Source: Candidatus Babeliales bacterium
GTDB taxonomy: Bacteria > Babelota > Babeliae > Babelales > JACPOV01
Assembly (NCBI GenBank): GCA_040879965.1
Contig: JBBDJI010000009.1
Span: 30,053 to 94,052 of the forward strand
DNA length: 64,000 bases
Direction: 5' to 3'
In this document: positions 1 to 8,766 of the stretch, piece after piece
Layout of the letters: each line of letters starts with the position of its first letter
Numbering within the stretch: the stretch's first letter is position 1
The notes under the pieces: generated by a model
What the model was told of the DNA's origin: nothing
Seen by the model: the letters and a program-made list of their open reading frames with translations, nothing else
Databases searched by the model: none
Program-made: the position numbers and the translations under genes

Positions 1-300
1 AAATTGAAATCGATATATTTGATACTCAAACAATCTTATGTGATAAGTTTTTTCAGACTTGGACCATACTCGATAATTTAACTGTAACCACTACTGTTGA
101 TTTTAGTGAAGTATTCACTGTACTTGATGAAATTTTAGATTGCTGCAGATCAACCTTTACCGTATTAGATGAAATTGAAATCGATATATTTGATACTCAA
201 ACAATCTTATGTGATAAGTTTTTTCAGACCTGGACCATACTCGATAATTTAATTGTAACAGCAACGACTGATTTGAGTGAAGTGTTTACTGTTTTAGCTT
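1..300 (+). repeat. 171-bp in-frame tandem repeat
   Basis: The sequence starting at base 1 recurs at base 172, giving a 171-bp (57-codon) period. The first 57 or so bases of the two copies are identical, and divergence rises toward 300. The unit keeps the reading frame of the surrounding beta-helix gene. It contains sub-repeats reading roughly TVLDEI/TILDNL. The array probably continues upstream of the window, because copy 1 is already complete at its left edge. Confidence 0.9.
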
Positions 301-1679
301 GCATCACTGATATTCCGATTACCGAACCGACTACAATTACTGCACCAGGAAGCTATTGTCTTGTAAATGATATTACGGGCGCAGGTGATTTAATAACTAT
401 TGATGCTGATCGCGTATTTCTTAATTTAAATGAAAAACAAATTTCTGGTGGCACTAATAATATTGCCCTTGCTGCAGGCCATTCCGATATTGTTATTCGA
501 AATGGTATTTTAGATAGCCCGGTAGATACAAATATTACTATGGCCGATGCAACTAATATTACTATGAATAATATTGATTTTATCGGCGGCGTAACATCAG
601 TTTTTATAGAAACATCTACTAGTATCAATGTTAATAATTGCTCATTTAGAACTGCAAGTGCATCTTCCTTTGCTGCAGTAGATTCTGATAGTATAACTCT
701 TGAAAAAATACAATCCCACGCAAACATAGCAACTACTGGAAATTTAAGCATTTTTGCATTTACTCGAGTGAATAACACTATTATTGATAATTTTGTAACA
801 ACACTCAATAGCAACCCTGTCAGTACTTTCAATGGTATTCTTGCAACCGCATGCAATGATATAAAAATAAACAATGTATTGATTAGTAACAATAGCTCTT
901 TGGGAGTCGCGCGCTATATTAATTTTGATACTGTTCAAAAAGGATTAATTACAAATGTTTTTATTGGCAATAATAATTCAATTTCAAGTGTATGTGATGG
1001 AATCTTTTTAGATACTTCAAATGATATATCTCTTACTAATTGTGAAGTGCGGCAACTTTCGGGAGGAATAACTGCATCAGGCATGCAATATTTAGATTGT
1101 ACTCGAATTACTACTAAAAATTGTACCGTTACAAACATAGAAAGTGGCAACGTCGGTGGATTTAAAAATTTTAGTGGTATCGATATCCTTTATGATTCTT
1201 GTGTATCAGTAAGTAATATTGGATTAACCAGTACATCCAGAGGATTTCAAGACGCTGTTTTAAATAATAGACCTATAAAAACAATCTTTAAAGATTGTAT
1301 TGCCACTGATAATATAGCTTCAACAACAGCATATGGATTTGAGTTAATAAGTACTACTACTGGATGTATGCTTAATTGTATAGCAAAACGTAATGAAGGT
1401 GGTGATACTGGACGTGGTATATATTTAACAGATTGTTTTAATTGTATTGTGGAAAAAAATATAGTGAGCGGCAATATCGGCGCTACTGCAAGTATTGGTC
1501 TTGAAGTAATCAGTCCAACAGGAGCACCATTAACCAATCTCTTATTTGCCAACCAATCGCAAGATCATGTATCCAATTATATTATAATCCCTGGTACTAT
1601 TTTACGCGTACTGTATACCAAATCAACGGCAGCATTAAGCGCAATACCAACCGTACTAGATAATATTGATATTTCATAA
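1..1679 (+). CDS. Beta-helix repeat protein, 5' end outside the window
   Basis: The reading frame is open from base 3 to the stop at 1677-1679, so the gene begins upstream; the TTG at 273 is internal. The visible part is about 558 residues. The first 100 residues hold a 57-residue tandem repeat with recurring FTVLDE and WTILDN motifs. The rest has the short alternating Asn/Ile/Val pattern (for example NITMNNIDF) of a right-handed parallel beta helix, as in NosD- or pectate-lyase-like surface proteins. A segment from about codon 110 (PGSYCLVNDI, then a DADRVFLNL stretch and ISGG) matches the start of the next gene, so the two are paralogs. No catalytic motif is visible. Inference: an exported or surface structural/adhesive protein. 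The signal peptide would lie upstream. Confidence 0.8.
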   Translation, partial: IEIDIFDTQTILCDKFFQTWTILDNLTVTTTVDFSEVFTVLDEILDCCRSTFTVLDEIEIDIFDTQTILCDKFFQTWTILDNLIVTATTDLSEVFTVLACITDIPITEPTTITAPGSYCLVNDITGAGDLITIDADRVFLNLNEKQISGGTNNIALAAGHSDIVIRNGILDSPVDTNITMADATNITMNNIDFIGGVTSVFIETSTSINVNNCSFRTASASSFAAVDSDSITLEKIQSHANIATTGNLSIFAFTRVNNTIIDNFVTTLNSNPVSTFNGILATACNDIKINNVLISNNSSLGVARYINFDTVQKGLITNVFIGNNNSISSVCDGIFLDTSNDISLTNCEVRQLSGGITASGMQYLDCTRITTKNCTVTNIESGNVGGFKNFSGIDILYDSCVSVSNIGLTSTSRGFQDAVLNNRPIKTIFKDCIATDNIASTTAYGFELISTTTGCMLNCIAKRNEGGDTGRGIYLTDCFNCIVEKNIVSGNIGATASIGLEVISPTGAPLTNLLFANQSQDHVSNYIIIPGTILRVLYTKSTAALSAIPTVLDNIDIS

Positions 1680-1701
1680 AGAATAATATTTTTAAAAAAG
1701 C

Positions 1702-1741
1702 AAAAAGAGCAAAGCAGAAAAAAACCTACTTTGCTCTTTTT
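1702..1741 (+). terminator. Rho-independent terminator
   Basis: A 13-bp perfect stem (1702-1714 with 1729-1741) has a 14-base loop, and the 3' arm ends in a T run. It lies 22 bases after the stop of the first beta-helix gene and separates it from the next paralog. Confidence 0.8.
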
Positions 1742-1763
1742 TCACAAACTCTGAAAGGAAAAA

Positions 1764-2885
1764 ATGAACCATAAAAATATAATTAGCATTTTATTCAAAA
1801 GTTATTTTTTACTATGTTATCCATTACTTCTTCAAGCAAATCCAATTCCCTCTGGTAGCGGGATGAGTGTTGTAGCACCCGCTACCATTTCTCAACCGGG
1901 TAATTATAGGCTTGCCAATGATATAGTAGGTACAGTAACTATTGATGCCGATAATGTAGATTTTTGCTTAGAAAATCATGTGATTTCTGGCGGATTTAAT
2001 AATATTGAAGTATTGCCAGAACATGAAAATGTTTTTATTCATAATGGAGTAATCCAAGAGGCAACTAATCGAGGAATATTTATCAATACATGTACTAATA
2101 TCACTATTGCAAATATTGATTTTATACAAAACTTTACTGTAATTGATGCACAAACCACTGTTTGTATTTTCATTGAAAATTGTTCATTCAGAAATAACAC
2201 TGATCAATCAATTTTATATTCTAACATCACTAATAGTAAAATAAACAATTGTAACTTTGAGTTTAATAATTCATCATTTATTATCGATATTTCAAATTCT
2301 GTCGATACTAATTTATCCGCATTAAACATTAACAGCAACACAACAACCGCAGGATTTATCGGTGTAAGATTTCTCAATTCATCCAATTGTAATATTTTTA
2401 TGAGTAATATTAATCACAATTCATCTATCGATTCACTAGATGGCATTCAAATCAATACTTGTAATTCATGCCAAATAAATTCAACAAATATCAATAACAA
2501 TCTTGTCAATAACCCGTCAATAGGCGTTGGTCCGTTTAGGGGAATTAATATTCTTTCGTCAAATCAATGCTTAGCTAAAGAAAATGCTATAATAAATAAT
2601 AACAGCACAATGGGCACAGTTTCATGTATTAATCTTGATAGTAGCAATGAATGTTTCATTGATAATAATTTTATATCTAGCAATAATGGAGGATTTGGTG
2701 GAGCTGGCATTAATCAAACTGGAAGCAGTACAAATAATATCTATTTTCGTAATATAGTACAAGATACCGGTGCTACAAATTTTAGCAGCTCAGTAGGCCC
2801 TATCGCTCTATATGACCCAACTACATTCACCTTAACAACGAGTCAGGATGTTTGTATTGATAATATTTCGGTCACCAGTCCATAA
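1764..2885 (+). CDS. Exported right-handed beta-helix protein
   Basis: The product is 373 residues. Residues 1-25 form a signal peptide: Lys near the N-terminus, a long hydrophobic stretch, and probable cleavage after LLQA. The mature part opens with a PATISQPGNYRLANDI segment shared with the preceding gene, then many short repeats rich in Asn with alternating Ile/Val (NITIANIDF, NCSFRNN, INNNL). This is the coil signature of a parallel beta helix. Known members of this fold include polysaccharide lyases, NosD and adhesins. No lyase active-site motif is recognisable, so a structural or binding role is as likely. The start has a GAAAGGAAAAA ribosome site. Terminators flank the gene, so it is probably transcribed alone. 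Confidence 0.75.
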   Translation: MNHKNIISILFKSYFLLCYPLLLQANPIPSGSGMSVVAPATISQPGNYRLANDIVGTVTIDADNVDFCLENHVISGGFNNIEVLPEHENVFIHNGVIQEATNRGIFINTCTNITIANIDFIQNFTVIDAQTTVCIFIENCSFRNNTDQSILYSNITNSKINNCNFEFNNSSFIIDISNSVDTNLSALNINSNTTTAGFIGVRFLNSSNCNIFMSNINHNSSIDSLDGIQINTCNSCQINSTNINNNLVNNPSIGVGPFRGINILSSNQCLAKENAIINNNSTMGTVSCINLDSSNECFIDNNFISSNNGGFGGAGINQTGSSTNNIYFRNIVQDTGATNFSSSVGPIALYDPTTFTLTTSQDVCIDNISVTSP

Positions 2886-2894
2886 CTTTTAATT

Positions 2895-2927
2895 AAATGG
2901 AGCTGTTTTTAAAGCAGCTCCATTTTT
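2895..2927 (+). terminator. Rho-independent terminator
   Basis: An 11-bp stem (AAATGGAGCTG pairing with CAGCTCCATTT) is followed by more T, 9 bases after the beta-helix gene and 7 bases before the photolyase start. Confidence 0.8.
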
Positions 2928-2933
2928 GAGATT

Positions 2934-4307
2934 ATGAAATACAATTTATCACTTTTTATTTTTCGCAGAGATTTACGAATAACTGATAACATCGGGTTAC
3001 AGCAATCAATAAACCGATCAAAAAAAATTATTCCATGTTTTATTTTTGATCCAAGACAAATCACCAATCAAAATGAATACAAAAGCTCTAATGCTCTACA
3101 ATTTATGATTGAATCATTACAAGATCTAGAAAAACAGTTAAAAAAAGAAAAAGGAAAACTATATCTTTTTTATGGAATTGCGCACGAAATTGTAGAAAGA
3201 TTATTAAAAGAAAAAAAAATTGATGCGGTTTTTTGTAACATGGATTATACACCATTTAGCCTTAAGCGTGACATAATGATTCAAAAAGTATGTTTAAAAT
3301 ATAATAGCGCATTCCATCAATTTCATGATTCTTTATTAACCGAACCTGGAGAAATACTTACTACACAAGAAACACCATATCAAAAATTTACACCCTTCTT
3401 TAAAAAAGCTTCTAAAAAAAATATTCCTGAGCCGCAAAAAATTTCCGCTGCCAATTTTTATATCAAATCAATTGAAAAAGCAGAATCAATAACGATATAT
3501 GAAAAAATATTAAAAAACAAAAATAAAAATATTCTCATGCATGGTGGAAGAGCTGAAGGGCTCAAAATTTTAAAGAAACTAAAAAACTTCAAAAATTATG
3601 CAAAAGAACGTAACTTTCCTGCCATTCCAACTACTCATTTATCCGCGCACAATAAATTCGGCACGGTTTCAATTCGAGAAGTGTATCATGCCATAAAAAA
3701 ACAACTCAACTCAAATCATTTACTCATTCAACAATTATTTTGGCGCGATTTCTTTACACATGTCGCCTATTACTCCCCTTTTGTTTTTGGACAAGCCTTT
3801 CATGAACGCTATAACAATTTGAAATGGAAAAATAACAAAAAAGATTTTGCAGCATGGAAAGCAGGAAAAACAGGATTTCCTATTGTGGATGCCGGCATGC
3901 GTCAATTAAATAAAACAGGATTTATGCATAATCGCACACGCATGCTTGTTGCTTCATTTTTAACAAAAGATTTACATATCGATTGGCTTTGGGGAGAAAA
4001 ATATTTTGCAAAACAATTAGTAGATTATGATCCAGCAGTAAATAATGGTAATTGGCAATGGTGCGCTTCAACTGGTTGTGATGCGCAACCATATTTCCGT
4101 ATATTCAATCCATGGACGCAGCAAAAAAAATATGATCCTGATGCAAAGTATATCAAGCAATGGATACCAGAATTAAAAAATATTGATGTTAAAACTATTC
4201 ATCAGCTATATAAAAAAAATATTTTCGTAAAAAATTATCCAAAACCCATAGTTAATCATGATGAAGAACAAAAATTAGCAAAAGAGCTTTATAAAAAGGC
4301 GAAATAA
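2934..4307 (+). CDS. phrB: Deoxyribodipyrimidine photolyase (class I CPD type)
   Basis: The 457-residue product has the length and layout of class I DNA photolyases. An N-terminal Rossmann-like antenna domain opens with FIFRRDLRITDN (about residues 7-20), and a C-terminal FAD-binding helical domain follows (about 190-450). The FAD/lesion site motif GNWQWCASTGCDAQPYFRIF is present. The tryptophans at the electron-transfer triad positions are kept (LKWKNN, IDWLWGE, NWQW). Family function: light-driven repair of cyclobutane pyrimidine dimers by electron transfer from FADH-. Only 2 bases separate it from the next photolyase-family gene, so the two are probably co-transcribed. A light-dependent enzyme is notable if the organism is an intracellular symbiont; it suggests an extracellular phase or a sunlit host. 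Confidence 0.92.
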   Translation: MKYNLSLFIFRRDLRITDNIGLQQSINRSKKIIPCFIFDPRQITNQNEYKSSNALQFMIESLQDLEKQLKKEKGKLYLFYGIAHEIVERLLKEKKIDAVFCNMDYTPFSLKRDIMIQKVCLKYNSAFHQFHDSLLTEPGEILTTQETPYQKFTPFFKKASKKNIPEPQKISAANFYIKSIEKAESITIYEKILKNKNKNILMHGGRAEGLKILKKLKNFKNYAKERNFPAIPTTHLSAHNKFGTVSIREVYHAIKKQLNSNHLLIQQLFWRDFFTHVAYYSPFVFGQAFHERYNNLKWKNNKKDFAAWKAGKTGFPIVDAGMRQLNKTGFMHNRTRMLVASFLTKDLHIDWLWGEKYFAKQLVDYDPAVNNGNWQWCASTGCDAQPYFRIFNPWTQQKKYDPDAKYIKQWIPELKNIDVKTIHQLYKKNIFVKNYPKPIVNHDEEQKLAKELYKKAK

Positions 4308-4309
4308 AA

Positions 4310-5776
4310 ATGAAACATTCAACAGAAGCTACTATTATTTTTCCTCACCAGTTATTTGAGCGACATGAAGCATTAGACAAAAAACGTGTTGTCTATTTAA
4401 TTGAAGCGCCACGCTATTTTATCGATTTTAAATTTCATAAAAAGAAAATCACTTTTCATCGCGCTAGCATGCAGGCATACAAAGATTATTTAACTAAAAA
4501 GAAATTTAAAGTTGCATACATACCATTTAATCAATATCAAAAATTTTTTACATTATTAAACGATTTACCAATTGAAAAAATACATTATATCGATCCCGTG
4601 GATATTCCTTTTGAAAAAGAATTTCTGAAAATATTACCCAAAAAAATTGCACATCAAAAGCATGCAACTACCAGCTTTTTAACTCCAGATGATTGGCTTG
4701 AAAAACAACTGAAAAATAAAAAAAATTTCTTGATGCATTCATTTTACATCAAGCAACGCAAACGCATGAATATTTTACTTACGAAGGACAAAAAACCGGT
4801 CGGTGGCAAATGGAGTTTTGACAAAGAAAATCGAGAAACACTTGATGATGAAATAAAAATTCCAAAAATTTGGAAGCCAAAAGCAACTAAATACGTAAAA
4901 AAAGCAACACAATATGTTGACGATCATTTTGCAAAAAACCCGGGATCTACTAAAAATTTTTTTTATCCAGTCACTTTTTCTGATGCTCAAAAATGGTTTA
5001 ATGATTTTTTAAAAAAAAGATTTAACAATTTTGGACCCTATGAAGATGCAATTGCCAAAGATGAATTGATTCTTTTTCATTCCGTTTTATCTCCTTTGCT
5101 CAATAGTGGCTTATTATTGCCCGAAAATATTGTTAAAAAAACTCTTGATTATGCTGATAAAAATGATATTCCAATAAATTCTTTAGAAGGTTTTATCAGA
5201 CAAATTATTGGATGGCGAGAATTTGTTCGTGGCGTATATCTTTTTGCAGAAAAAAGACAACGAAAATCTAATTTTTTTGAACATAAAAAAAAATTACCAA
5301 AATCATTTTGGAAAGCATCGATCGATATCAAGCCAATTGATATAACTATTCAAAAAGTTCTTGAACATGCTTATGTACACCATATCGAGCGATTAATGGT
5401 ACTTGGCAACTTTATGTTACTCTGTCAATTTGATCCTGACGATATTTATACTTGGTTTATGGAACTTTTTATTGATGCCTATGATTGGGTTATGGTACCA
5501 AATGTTTATAGCATGAGCCAATATGCTGATGGTGGATTAATGACGACTAAGCCATATATTTCAAGCTCAAACTACGTGCTAAAAATGAGCGATTATAAAT
5601 CAAATAAATGGACCGACATTTGGGATGCACTCTATTGGCATTTTCTAGAAAAACATAAGAACAAATTGAGTAAAAATCCACGTACAAAAATCATGTACTA
5701 TCATCTAAATAAAATGTCTGCCAAAAAAAAGAAACAATATCTTAATACTGCAGCAAAATTTTTAAAAAAAATGTAA
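4310..5776 (+). CDS. Cryptochrome/photolyase-related protein (PhrB-like, COG3046 type)
   Basis: The 488-residue product matches the deoxyribodipyrimidine photolyase-related family, which includes bacterial (6-4) photolyases and CryB. The N-terminus has the family start (TIIFPHQLFERHEAL), and the C-terminal FAD domain has HAYVHHIERLMVLGNFML and VMVPNVYSMSQYADGG. Members of this family normally bind a [4Fe-4S] cluster with four cysteines, one before the helix ahead of HHI and three after the SDY motif. Here those positions read IDIT and SDYKSNKW...IWDALYW, with no cysteine. The fold and FAD site look intact but the cluster should be absent. It sits 2 bases downstream of the CPD photolyase. Whether it repairs (6-4) lesions or acts as a photoreceptor cannot be told from sequence. 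Confidence 0.85.
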   Translation: MKHSTEATIIFPHQLFERHEALDKKRVVYLIEAPRYFIDFKFHKKKITFHRASMQAYKDYLTKKKFKVAYIPFNQYQKFFTLLNDLPIEKIHYIDPVDIPFEKEFLKILPKKIAHQKHATTSFLTPDDWLEKQLKNKKNFLMHSFYIKQRKRMNILLTKDKKPVGGKWSFDKENRETLDDEIKIPKIWKPKATKYVKKATQYVDDHFAKNPGSTKNFFYPVTFSDAQKWFNDFLKKRFNNFGPYEDAIAKDELILFHSVLSPLLNSGLLLPENIVKKTLDYADKNDIPINSLEGFIRQIIGWREFVRGVYLFAEKRQRKSNFFEHKKKLPKSFWKASIDIKPIDITIQKVLEHAYVHHIERLMVLGNFMLLCQFDPDDIYTWFMELFIDAYDWVMVPNVYSMSQYADGGLMTTKPYISSSNYVLKMSDYKSNKWTDIWDALYWHFLEKHKNKLSKNPRTKIMYYHLNKMSAKKKKQYLNTAAKFLKKM

Positions 5777-5896
5777 CCCACTAGCATTTCAGACAAAATT
5801 GTTTATAATTTTATTTATTCAATCGAAAAGAAAAAAGCGCTTTTATATTCAGATTGAACCGTACTTATTTACAACAAAAGTTGAAAGGTCTTTATT

Positions 5897-6463
5897 ATGA
5901 ATAAAATTTATTTATTTACCCTTGGTATGCTTTGCGTATTTTTTAATCCAAATCAAGCAATGGAAAATAATAATACTAATTTTTCTCCTATAATGAATTT
6001 AATCTTAAACCGAAATCTCACCGATGAGCAAAAAGAAGACATTATTTTAAATATGCCAAAAGATATATTAAATCAAAAAGAAGATGGTGGCTGCACTCCT
6101 TTACATATTGCAGCGGCAATTGTTAATGCACAACCAGAAAACCATCACAAAGTATTTAATAGCTTACTTAAAGCTGGAGCCGATTGCAGCCTTACTGATG
6201 ATATAGGCAATAATCCATTGCATTTTTTAGTAGAAAAAAAAATAGCACCAAAAATTAGAAATACTTATACTCAGCTCATTAATAATTTCTTACGTACTTC
6301 TTATAAGCAAAGTCATACTAAGTGCTTAGAACAAAAAAATAATGAAAATAAAAATCCATATGAATATTGCAAAGACGAAGAACTTAAGCATTTTTTAACT
6401 CAAAGTCATATACAAGATTTAATAAAATTTGAGCAAAACGATCAATTATTAATTATAGATTAA
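5897..6463 (+). CDS. Exported ankyrin-repeat protein
   Basis: The product is 188 residues. Residues 1-21 form a signal peptide ending near NQAM. One clear ankyrin repeat follows at about residues 55-95 (GGCTPLHIAAAIV, then LLKAGADCSLTD), and a second begins with GNNPLHFLVEKK. The remainder is polar and probably helical. A GAAAGG site precedes the ATG. Ankyrin repeats bind proteins; exported ones in host-associated bacteria are often effectors, but no partner can be named. It lacks the LPxE segment of the large array further on, so it is a different subtype. A TATAAT at 5804-5809 could be its -10 element, with no convincing -35. Confidence 0.8.
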   Translation: MNKIYLFTLGMLCVFFNPNQAMENNNTNFSPIMNLILNRNLTDEQKEDIILNMPKDILNQKEDGGCTPLHIAAAIVNAQPENHHKVFNSLLKAGADCSLTDDIGNNPLHFLVEKKIAPKIRNTYTQLINNFLRTSYKQSHTKCLEQKNNENKNPYEYCKDEELKHFLTQSHIQDLIKFEQNDQLLIID

Positions 6464-6553
6464 TTAAAATTAGATTTATGATATCAATCGAATGTATATT
6501 GCTTCTATAGCTTTTTTTTGATACGATGTTGCCATTCTTTATAAAGGCAATAT

Positions 6554-7402
6554 ATGTATCATAAAAAAGCGCATATACATTTTGTTGGTATTGGTGGCAT
6601 CGGAATGAGTGGTATAGCTACGATATTAAAATATCAAGGCTATACCATTTCTGGTTGTGATAACGACCTACAACAACAAAGTATTATTGATTTACAAAAA
6701 ATAGGTTGTCTTATTTTTGAAGGTAATAATACTGTGCATTGCCAAAATGCGCCCAGTGATATTCTTGTTTATTCCTCAGCAATTAAAGTAAATAATCCTG
6801 AAATAATAAATGCTCAGCAGCGGGGTATCCCCACAATTAGCAGAGCACTCATGCTTGCTGAACTTATGCGCACTAAATACAGCATTGCAATTTCTGGTTC
6901 TCATGGCAAAACAACCACAACTTCATTGATTTCTCATATTTTAATTGAAGCAGAGCGTGACCCAACGGTTATCATTGGTGGTCATTTAAAAAATATTTCA
7001 ACAAATGCACGCTTTGGAAATGGCGACTTTTTAGTTGCCGAAGCGGATGAAAGTGATCGCTCATTACTCTCTTTACAAGCCACGCTTGCAGTAGTAACCA
7101 ATATTGACCTTGAACATCTTGAAACATATACTGACATTGATGATATCAAAAATACTTTTAAACAATTTCTAAATAACTTGCCATTTTATGGTAAAGCTTT
7201 TTTATGCATTGATGATCCTCATATTCGTTCATTATTACCGCTTGCTCATTTAAAAACAATAAAATATGGATTAAATCCTCTTGCTGATTTTAAAGCAGAA
7301 AATATCCAATTAGAAGCTGATCATTCATTGTTTGAACTTTATATAAAAAAAGAAAAGCATGGCATTATACGCATAAATATGCTGGCAAACATAATGTTTT
7401 AA
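6554..7402 (+). CDS. murC: UDP-N-acetylmuramate--L-alanine ligase, N-terminal part (frameshifted)
   Basis: MurC adds L-Ala to UDP-MurNAc in the cytoplasm, the first step of the peptidoglycan stem peptide. This 282-residue frame has the N-terminal Rossmann motif HFVGIGGIGMSG (about residues 9-20), the ATP loop SGSHGKTTTT (about 115-125) and the central-domain VAEADESDRS. It stops at 7400-7402, in the middle of the ligase fold. The expected continuation GKHNVLNALAA lies in the -1 frame, so one base seems to be missing near 7375-7377 (ATAAATA where ATAAAATA would restore the frame). Joined with the next entry it would give about 464 residues, normal for MurC. The start ATG follows an AAGGCAA site that can pair with TTGCC at 6529-6533. 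Confidence 0.85.
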   Translation: MYHKKAHIHFVGIGGIGMSGIATILKYQGYTISGCDNDLQQQSIIDLQKIGCLIFEGNNTVHCQNAPSDILVYSSAIKVNNPEIINAQQRGIPTISRALMLAELMRTKYSIAISGSHGKTTTTSLISHILIEAERDPTVIIGGHLKNISTNARFGNGDFLVAEADESDRSLLSLQATLAVVTNIDLEHLETYTDIDDIKNTFKQFLNNLPFYGKAFLCIDDPHIRSLLPLAHLKTIKYGLNPLADFKAENIQLEADHSLFELYIKKEKHGIIRINMLANIMF

Positions 7403-7407
7403 ATGCA

Positions 7408-7947
7408 TTGGCCGCTATTGCAGTAGCCACCGAACTTGGTATTCCTTTAGAGAGTACACAAAAAGCACTTGCTAATTTTAGCGGTATTGATCGACGATTT
7501 AGCTTCAAAGGAGTATATCGCGACGTTGAAATTTTTGATGACTATGGCCATCATCCCGTCGAAATTGAAAATACGTTGCTTGTAGCACGCAAAAGAGCGA
7601 AAGGAAATTTAATTGTTTTGTTTCAACCCCATCGCTTTACCCGGACCCAAAAATTGTGGGATCATTTCATTAATACTTTTTTGCAAAGCGATATAAATCA
7701 CCTAATAATTACCGATATTTATCCGGCAAGCGAAGAAGCAATTGAAGGAATTTCAAGCCTCACGTTCGTTGAGGCATTAAAACAACATAATCCCTCATTT
7801 AAGGTGACTTATATCCGTTATGAGAAAGACTTTAATGAAATGCAAACCTATTTAAATACTATTCTTGCTAAAAATGATCTCTTACTCCTTTTGGGTGCCG
7901 GTAAAATCAATAAAATTGCCCCTGTTTTAATCAACTCCCAATCATAA
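7408..7947 (+). CDS. murC: UDP-N-acetylmuramate--L-alanine ligase, C-terminal part (frameshifted)
   Basis: This is the rest of MurC in the frame one base back from the first part. Homology actually starts near 7378 (YAGKHNVLNALAAIAVA), overlapping the end of the upstream fragment, so 7408 is only the first usable start codon and probably not a real one. It contains the C-terminal domain of Mur ligases: GIDRRF, IFDDYGHHPVEIENTL, FQPHRFTRT and the closing LLLLGAGKINKIAP. Either murC is truly broken, or there is an indel error in an A run. MurA and GlmM elsewhere in the window argue that the peptidoglycan pathway is in use, which favours a sequencing or assembly error. Confidence 0.8.
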   Translation: MAAIAVATELGIPLESTQKALANFSGIDRRFSFKGVYRDVEIFDDYGHHPVEIENTLLVARKRAKGNLIVLFQPHRFTRTQKLWDHFINTFLQSDINHLIITDIYPASEEAIEGISSLTFVEALKQHNPSFKVTYIRYEKDFNEMQTYLNTILAKNDLLLLLGAGKINKIAPVLINSQS

Positions 7948-7972
7948 CTAAATAAATAACTATCCATAATTA

Positions 7973-8002
7973 TTCAATTTGCAACCTTTATTTTGATATA
8001 CT
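7973..8002 (+). promoter_or_regulatory. Putative sigma-70 promoter
   Basis: TTCAAT (7973-7978) and TATACT (7997-8002) are separated by 18 bases, about 40 bases upstream of the first gene of the exported-protein array. The -35 box is weak. The same 18-base spacing recurs at four other putative promoters in the window. Confidence 0.4.
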
Positions 8003-8042
8003 GTAAATAAAGGCTATTTTTATTTCCCAAAAAGGTGTGATA

Positions 8043-8759
8043 GTGAATTTAATAAAAAAAAGTTATGCTATTTTATGTAGTATTTTTATGATTTCAATTT
8101 GTGACATTAATATTGAAGCTCAAACTAAAGATTCTCAGCTTAGATCAGTTATTTTTCGGACTTTAGAAAAAAGTATTGCTCAGATAAATAATCTGAATAA
8201 TATAATTCTTTTTTTATCTCAACCTGTAAGTCCGGATCCTAAGGTTTATAGATTAATGCATGATCAGATAACTATTAATTACATTATTAAGTTACTACAA
8301 AAAAAATATCCTGCAGATAGACTTCTGTATGCATTAATTTTGAGCAATGTTCCTGGTATGAAAAATTGGTTAAAAAACAAAATGAAAACTGATGACATCA
8401 CAAAAGAAGAACTCCAAGAAAATCTTATTTTTATAACAAAAACACCTAATTATTTACAAAATACCCTGAGCCATTTAACTCGTTGGGAATTTTCTCAAAC
8501 GCCAGCAATAACAATTTCTGCGCTAAAAACCATTATCCAGTTAGGCATAGATCCAAATATAAAAAATAGCAAAGGCAATACGCCTTTAATATATGCGGTA
8601 TTATCAAATCAAATACCCATTGTGCAATTTTTATTAAGTCTTCCTCAAATTGATACCACAATCCGAAATGCACAAGGACAAACTGCATTAGATATTGCAC
8701 AAAAAACAAATAATACACAAATCATTAATATGTTAAAAAATCATACGTCAAAAAAATAG
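8043..8759 (+). CDS. Exported ankyrin-repeat protein, LPGAKxW family
   Basis: The GTG at 8043 is chosen because AAAGG sits 7-8 bases before it; GTG 8037 is too close. The product has 238 residues with a signal peptide over the first 26 (cleavage near IEA-Q). The middle contains the family segment LLYALILSNVPGMKNWL (about residues 93-110). Two ankyrin repeats end the protein (LGIDPNIKNSKGNTPLIYAV, and the second repeat with GQTALDIAQ). It lacks the LPxE motif seen in most paralogs. It is first in a run of tandem paralogs, and the next gene starts 7 bases after its stop. Function unknown; exported, probably a protein-binding scaffold or effector. Confidence 0.78.
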   Translation: MNLIKKSYAILCSIFMISICDINIEAQTKDSQLRSVIFRTLEKSIAQINNLNNIILFLSQPVSPDPKVYRLMHDQITINYIIKLLQKKYPADRLLYALILSNVPGMKNWLKNKMKTDDITKEELQENLIFITKTPNYLQNTLSHLTRWEFSQTPAITISALKTIIQLGIDPNIKNSKGNTPLIYAVLSNQIPIVQFLLSLPQIDTTIRNAQGQTALDIAQKTNNTQIINMLKNHTSKK

Positions 8760-8766
8760 GTTAAAA

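Noticed and set aside
353-892. 179-codon frame on the minus strand
   Set aside because: It is the antisense of the beta-helix coding sequence and has no ribosome site.
273-1679. Gene start at TTG 273
   Set aside because: The frame is open to the left edge and the repeat unit reads through; no ribosome site precedes 273.
2934-4307. Loss of the photolyase tryptophan chain
   Set aside because: A Trp in TGWMHN of other enzymes is Phe here, but the three Trp of the electron-transfer triad align with LKWKNN, IDWLWGE and NWQW.
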